DNA of 43,730 nucleotides from an uncultured bacterium (lineage in GTDB: Bacteria; Cyanobacteriota; Vampirovibrionia; Gastranaerophilales; Gastranaerophilaceae), in NCBI GenBank assembly GCA_949035555.1, contig CAROLD010000017.1:1-43730 (forward strand). Direction: 5' to 3'. This document shows, one piece after another, positions 40,716 through 43,730 of this stretch. The position numbers and the translations under genes are program-made. The notes under the pieces were generated by a model. That model was not told the DNA's origin and searched no databases. It saw nothing but the letters and a program-made list of their open reading frames with translations. Position 1 is the stretch's first letter. Each line of letters starts with the position of its first letter.

Positions 40716-42443
40716 TTAAACATACTCAATTTGTTCTATTTTTAAGGAACCCTTATCAATAAAATTCATTTTTTGAACTAAATCTACAAGTGCGAATTTT
40801 GCGATATTTGAACTAAATTGTTCTGGATTTTCATAAATTTTTTGATTATTTTTATCTCTAAATGCAAATACATATCGAATATTTTTAGTAGCAAAAAGAT
40901 TTATAAATTCTGACTTATTAATATTTATTTTGTCTGGATATATTGATGTAAATGCATCATAAAAATTTTTTAAAATTTCATAGTTTGAATTAATATCATT
41001 TTCAATTATTTTAGCCGTATTATACACTTGATAAGATAACTCTCGAATATTGCTTTTAAATTCATCTTTTACAAAATACATGTATAATTCATTTTCATCA
41101 TATTTGATCAAATCACATAATTCAATGTTCTTGTACTTATATGGATGTATAACTATTGTATTATTTTCTTGTTCAAATAATTCATTGAATTCTGTTTCTG
41201 TTTTATCTTTTTGCCATTGTTTTAAAGAAGGCTCAATAATAAATAAATTTTTATGAATGTAATTCTTTATCTTATTATTTAAAGACTCAATAAAAGGTTC
41301 TTGTAACTTATAAATTTCACCATTTAAAATAAAATATTTTTGATTTAAACCTTCATTTTTTTCCACATGTTCTAAGAAAAGATGATTGAATATAATATCT
41401 TGTGTTACCAATTTTGAATCTTCATTATAACTAGTAATATGACCCTTTTTCAAAAAATTTTCAAAATCATCATTTTTTATATCAAATAGTTTTATAATAT
41501 CTGATAACGAGTCTCCAAGTGAAATCTCGACTTCTCGTCTTTTATATTTACACTTGTAACTTTCAGCATTAATATATTTATCAAAATCTTTATGACAGAG
41601 GTCTATATTTTCTTGTTGTTGAAGTTCTTGCCATAATCTTTGTACTTTAGTCTTTATAATTTTATCAATTAACTCTTTATCTTTTTTCTTATCTAATTGT
41701 CTTGAAGAATTTATAGGTTGGGCAGGTAATGTTTTTGCAAATTCACAACCCTGTATATATTTTTCTATTACACCAGAAGAAACAGATGTTTTAATTTGGA
41801 AAGATGCTTTTGCACAACAATTTTTAAAATCTTTTTCTGTCTTAATTCCAAACTGCTCAAGTACATCTTTTCTTATACTAGCATTTAATTCTTGAAATAT
41901 TCGTCCAAAGTCTTCTATATCAGAAAGAGCATGTAACTGTCTATATATACTCAATTGTCCTTGAGTAGATCCAACTACATTTTGCCCTTTTGACGATTTT
42001 ACAATATTTAAATTTGGATCTATAATTCTAGAAAGTATATCTAAACCAAAACTAGTATCAATATAATTTTGAATTACAAAATATGCTAAATTCCCAAATG
42101 TAATTGCATATATATTATCAAATTGTTCCTTTGGTTTGATTAACAGCAAAATGCTAAAAGACTTTGTATTACTTATATCTAATGGGCTATCTAAAAACTT
42201 TTCTACATAATTCTTACAGCCAACGGGACTAAAACTTGATAATTTATAACATTTTCTATCATAATTACTTAAAAAATCGTTTCTAAAAAACTTTTCTTCT
42301 GCGTTATATTTACAATTACATACAATTTCTTGAATAGTTTCCCACGCATTTTTTTGAATGCTATTCAAATTTTTAAGTTTAGCATCAATTTGATATATTG
42401 AAATTACTTTTTTTTCTTCATTATTTGTGTCTGGTTTTGTCAT
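40716..42443 (-). CDS. TIGR04141/DUF6119-like sporadically distributed protein
   Basis: 575 residues. The N-terminal third reads ISIYQIDAKLKNL, SILLLIKPKEQFDNIYAITF, GNLAYFVIQNYIDTSFGLDI, LSRIIDPNLNIVKSSKGQ, STQGQLSIYRQLHAL and EDFGRIFQEL. This order (self-contained FG loop, FGL, I-D-P, K-S, a Q-x-S stretch, then F-x-x-D-x-L) is what I remember of the TIGR04141/DUF6119 family, known only from its patchy distribution and plasmid/defence contexts. The C-terminal part matches DUF6119's typical WFN-type half less clearly. No membrane segment or signal peptide. GGGAAG precedes the ATG. It lies between repeat R3 and the recombinase next to hsdS, so a defence role is plausible but unproven. Confidence 0.5.
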   Translation of the reverse strand: MTKPDTNNEEKKVISIYQIDAKLKNLNSIQKNAWETIQEIVCNCKYNAEEKFFRNDFLSNYDRKCYKLSSFSPVGCKNYVEKFLDSPLDISNTKSFSILLLIKPKEQFDNIYAITFGNLAYFVIQNYIDTSFGLDILSRIIDPNLNIVKSSKGQNVVGSTQGQLSIYRQLHALSDIEDFGRIFQELNASIRKDVLEQFGIKTEKDFKNCCAKASFQIKTSVSSGVIEKYIQGCEFAKTLPAQPINSSRQLDKKKDKELIDKIIKTKVQRLWQELQQQENIDLCHKDFDKYINAESYKCKYKRREVEISLGDSLSDIIKLFDIKNDDFENFLKKGHITSYNEDSKLVTQDIIFNHLFLEHVEKNEGLNQKYFILNGEIYKLQEPFIESLNNKIKNYIHKNLFIIEPSLKQWQKDKTETEFNELFEQENNTIVIHPYKYKNIELCDLIKYDENELYMYFVKDEFKSNIRELSYQVYNTAKIIENDINSNYEILKNFYDAFTSIYPDKININKSEFINLFATKNIRYVFAFRDKNNQKIYENPEQFSSNIAKFALVDLVQKMNFIDKGSLKIEQIEYV

Positions 42444-42586
42444 TTATACTTCCCTTTTTTCTTTATTTATATGCTCAAGTTATAATAAATAACTAAACAA
42501 AATTGCTCTATTTTTATTATTAACTATATTTTTAGCCTGCTTTATAAACTTAATTATTTGTTAATATTTCATAATAGTTATAATAG

Positions 42587-42597
42587 GTAACTGTTAC
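42587..42597. repeat. Short palindrome downstream of the recombinase
   Basis: GTAAC-T-GTTAC at 42587-42597, about 30 bases past the recombinase stop. Possibly part of a recombination or operator site; too short to be sure. The rest of 42444-42625 shows nothing else. Confidence 0.25.
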
Positions 42598-42625
42598 AGG
42601 TTCAATATTTCTCATAAGTCTAACA

Positions 42626-43582
42626 TCATAATAAATCATTCAACAAATTCATGCATTTGATTTTTTGTTGAAGGTTTGCTCTGCCGTAAACATTAAGGGT
42701 AAATGAAACATTTTTATGACCTAATATCTCAGACAGAGATTTTATATCAAAATCGGATATTTCAATTGCTCTAATTGCAAAGGTATGCCGTAGCTCGTGA
42801 AATTTTACAGGAGTTAGTTTATGTTTTTTTACGAATCTTGTAAAAAATTGTCTATAAACCCTTGGTTCTGTTGGTGTTGATTTCCCTGTTAAAAAATAGT
42901 GATTAGGATTATTTGTATAAAACTTTTTGATTATATTCACTAATAATGATGGAACAGGAATAGTTCTTTGCGAACTTTTTGTTTTTGGTGTTCCAATATG
43001 AATATAGGATGATTTTCTTAATTTATCATATATTCTTTGTACAGTTCTGTTGACTGTTATAGTGTTATCGCACAAAGATATATCTGACATTTGCAAGCCG
43101 CATAGTTCTCCTATCCTTAAACCTGTAAATAATGTCAGTAATATTCCAACCGATTTTCTTGTTAAATTCAAATAAATTGCTTGTATCAGCATTTGTTCTT
43201 CATCTTTTGATAATGCTATAACTTTTTTAATTGCCGAATCTTTTGGATATTCTATCAAGTCCCAGTTTAAAGCAGAGATTATCCTTGATTTGTATGCAAA
43301 ATTTAATGTAAGTCTTAAGACAAGAATAATATCCCTTATAGTTTTTACCGTAAGACCGCCTAAATTATCAAGTCGTCCATTATTAAAAAGATAAAAAATA
43401 AATTCTTGAATTTTAGGTTCGTTGAGATTACATATTTTTTGTGTTCCGAAGTACGGAATTAGATGATTTTCAACAATAAGTAAAAATCCCGCATAGGTCG
43501 ATTGAGTCACTAAAGATCGTTTTTCTTTTAACCATAAGTGTGCCAATGTTTTAACAGTAGTGTTTTTTGCTAGTTTTGTCAT
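42626..43582 (-). CDS. Tyrosine recombinase/integrase beside hsdS
   Basis: 318 residues from the ATG at 43582, preceded by AAGGAGG; an upstream in-frame extension to 43699 is antisense to the HsdS fragment and is rejected. An N-terminal SAM-like core-binding domain (about 10-110; LAHLWLKEKRSLVTQSTYAG) is followed by a catalytic domain with R156 (FTGLRIGELCG), H262 and R265 (HELRHTFA), H289 (ILGHKNV) and the nucleophile Y299 (LNVYG). All catalytic residues are present. It is of the size and type found both as integrative-element integrases and as hsdS invertases. Its position, divergent from an HsdS fragment 46 bases away, favours the latter. Confidence 0.92.
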   Translation of the reverse strand: MTKLAKNTTVKTLAHLWLKEKRSLVTQSTYAGFLLIVENHLIPYFGTQKICNLNEPKIQEFIFYLFNNGRLDNLGGLTVKTIRDIILVLRLTLNFAYKSRIISALNWDLIEYPKDSAIKKVIALSKDEEQMLIQAIYLNLTRKSVGILLTLFTGLRIGELCGLQMSDISLCDNTITVNRTVQRIYDKLRKSSYIHIGTPKTKSSQRTIPVPSLLVNIIKKFYTNNPNHYFLTGKSTPTEPRVYRQFFTRFVKKHKLTPVKFHELRHTFAIRAIEISDFDIKSLSEILGHKNVSFTLNVYGRANLQQKIKCMNLLNDLL

Positions 43583-43628
43583 AATAAATACCTCCTTATA
43601 TCTATTTATTAAGGTATTTAGAAGATTT

Positions 43629-43730
43629 TTTGACCTCAAGAAGTATAAAAGAGGATTACTTTCACAAATATTCAGCCAAAAATTGAGATTTAAAGACAAT
43701 AACGGAAACGATTATCCGGCATGGGAAGAA
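43629..43730 (+). CDS. Type I restriction specificity subunit (HsdS) central region, partial; 5' half absent, runs off window
   Basis: The last 34 codons on the plus strand read LKKYKRGLLSQIFSQKLRF then KDNNGNDYPAWEE. This is the conserved spacer between the two target-recognition domains of HsdS (usual form: L-x-x-x-K-x-GLLQxIFSQ-x-L-RFKDENGxDYPEWEE). Upstream of about 43629 the same frame no longer looks like HsdS and runs into the recombinase promoter. The first target-recognition domain is therefore missing, and no start codon or ribosome binding site belongs to it. It looks like a silent half-cassette or the edge of an invertible segment; the rest is outside the window. Confidence 0.75.

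Noticed and set aside
40716..42443. McrBC- or Abi-type nuclease assignment for the 575-residue protein
   Set aside because: No GTPase, PD-(D/E)XK or HEPN motif is visible; the block order fits TIGR04141/DUF6119 better.
43583..43699. N-terminal extension of the recombinase reading frame to 43699
   Set aside because: It has no ribosome binding site and lies antisense to the HsdS-like coding sequence; AAGGAGG directly precedes the ATG at 43582.

Overview
The window looks like a stretch of a low-GC, Gram-negative-type bacterial chromosome. The best guess is a gut Gastranaerophilales member (Melainabacteria/Vampirovibrionia, the non-photosynthetic sister lineage of Cyanobacteria). The reasons are the NVSFTG-type protein at 23524-25551, the 601-residue protein beginning MGLSASQARLL, small proteins of the same style, TrmFO instead of TrmA, and cell-envelope genes (KdsC-like phosphatase, TolC-like channel). 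This placement rests on recall of family style, not on a marker search.

Layout. 1-1609: minus-strand 5' part of a large secreted beta-helix surface protein, cut by the window edge. 1976-4356: ruvC, a membrane protein, mtnA and a small secreted protein, ending in a bidirectional terminator. 4410-5366: ROK glucokinase (minus). 5532-7337: large lineage-specific protein. 7366-13615 (minus): a tightly packed gene string in the order kdsC-like, TPR protein, lysC, ftsY, M14 peptidase, cysS. 13682-18023 (plus): sensor kinase, HEAT-repeat protein, queC, DUF366 protein, SPOR protein. 18105-21265: glf, glycosyltransferase and galE, a surface-galactan module. 21351-21440: tRNA-Ser(GCU). 21559-23458: DUF151 nuclease-like and YjbR-like genes, three very small genes, and a DUF1858 protein. 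23524-25551: NVSFTG protein. 25791-27101: trmFO. 27209-33061: a complete TolC / membrane-fusion / double-ATPase / two-permease ABC exporter operon of the YbhGFSR type.

Directly after the stop codon of the last permease (33061) the character changes. From 33062 to the right edge the DNA is sparser, more AT-rich and mosaic. It holds a chimeric gene fragment, a transglutaminase-like protein, an internally deleted ParB-methyltransferase, a DUF5681-type phage packaging remnant and a metallophosphoesterase. It also holds two candidate effector genes: one fuses a phage gp7/Mu-F-like motif to a serum-amyloid-A-like domain; the other carries a colicin-M-like DxYDFN motif. Each lies next to a small membrane protein, and copies of a dispersed repeat lie around them. 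The far right has a TIGR04141/DUF6119-like protein, a tyrosine recombinase and, running off the edge on the opposite strand, the conserved central part of a type I restriction specificity subunit (HsdS) with no 5' half. That arrangement is what an invertible, phase-variable type I restriction system looks like.

The left 33 kb is mainly housekeeping and envelope biology, and the right 10.7 kb is an accessory/defence island built from decayed mobile-element pieces. Several genes (ruvC, trmFO, the 116-residue membrane protein) have a -10 box exactly six bases before the ATG and no ribosome binding site, which points to leaderless transcripts.
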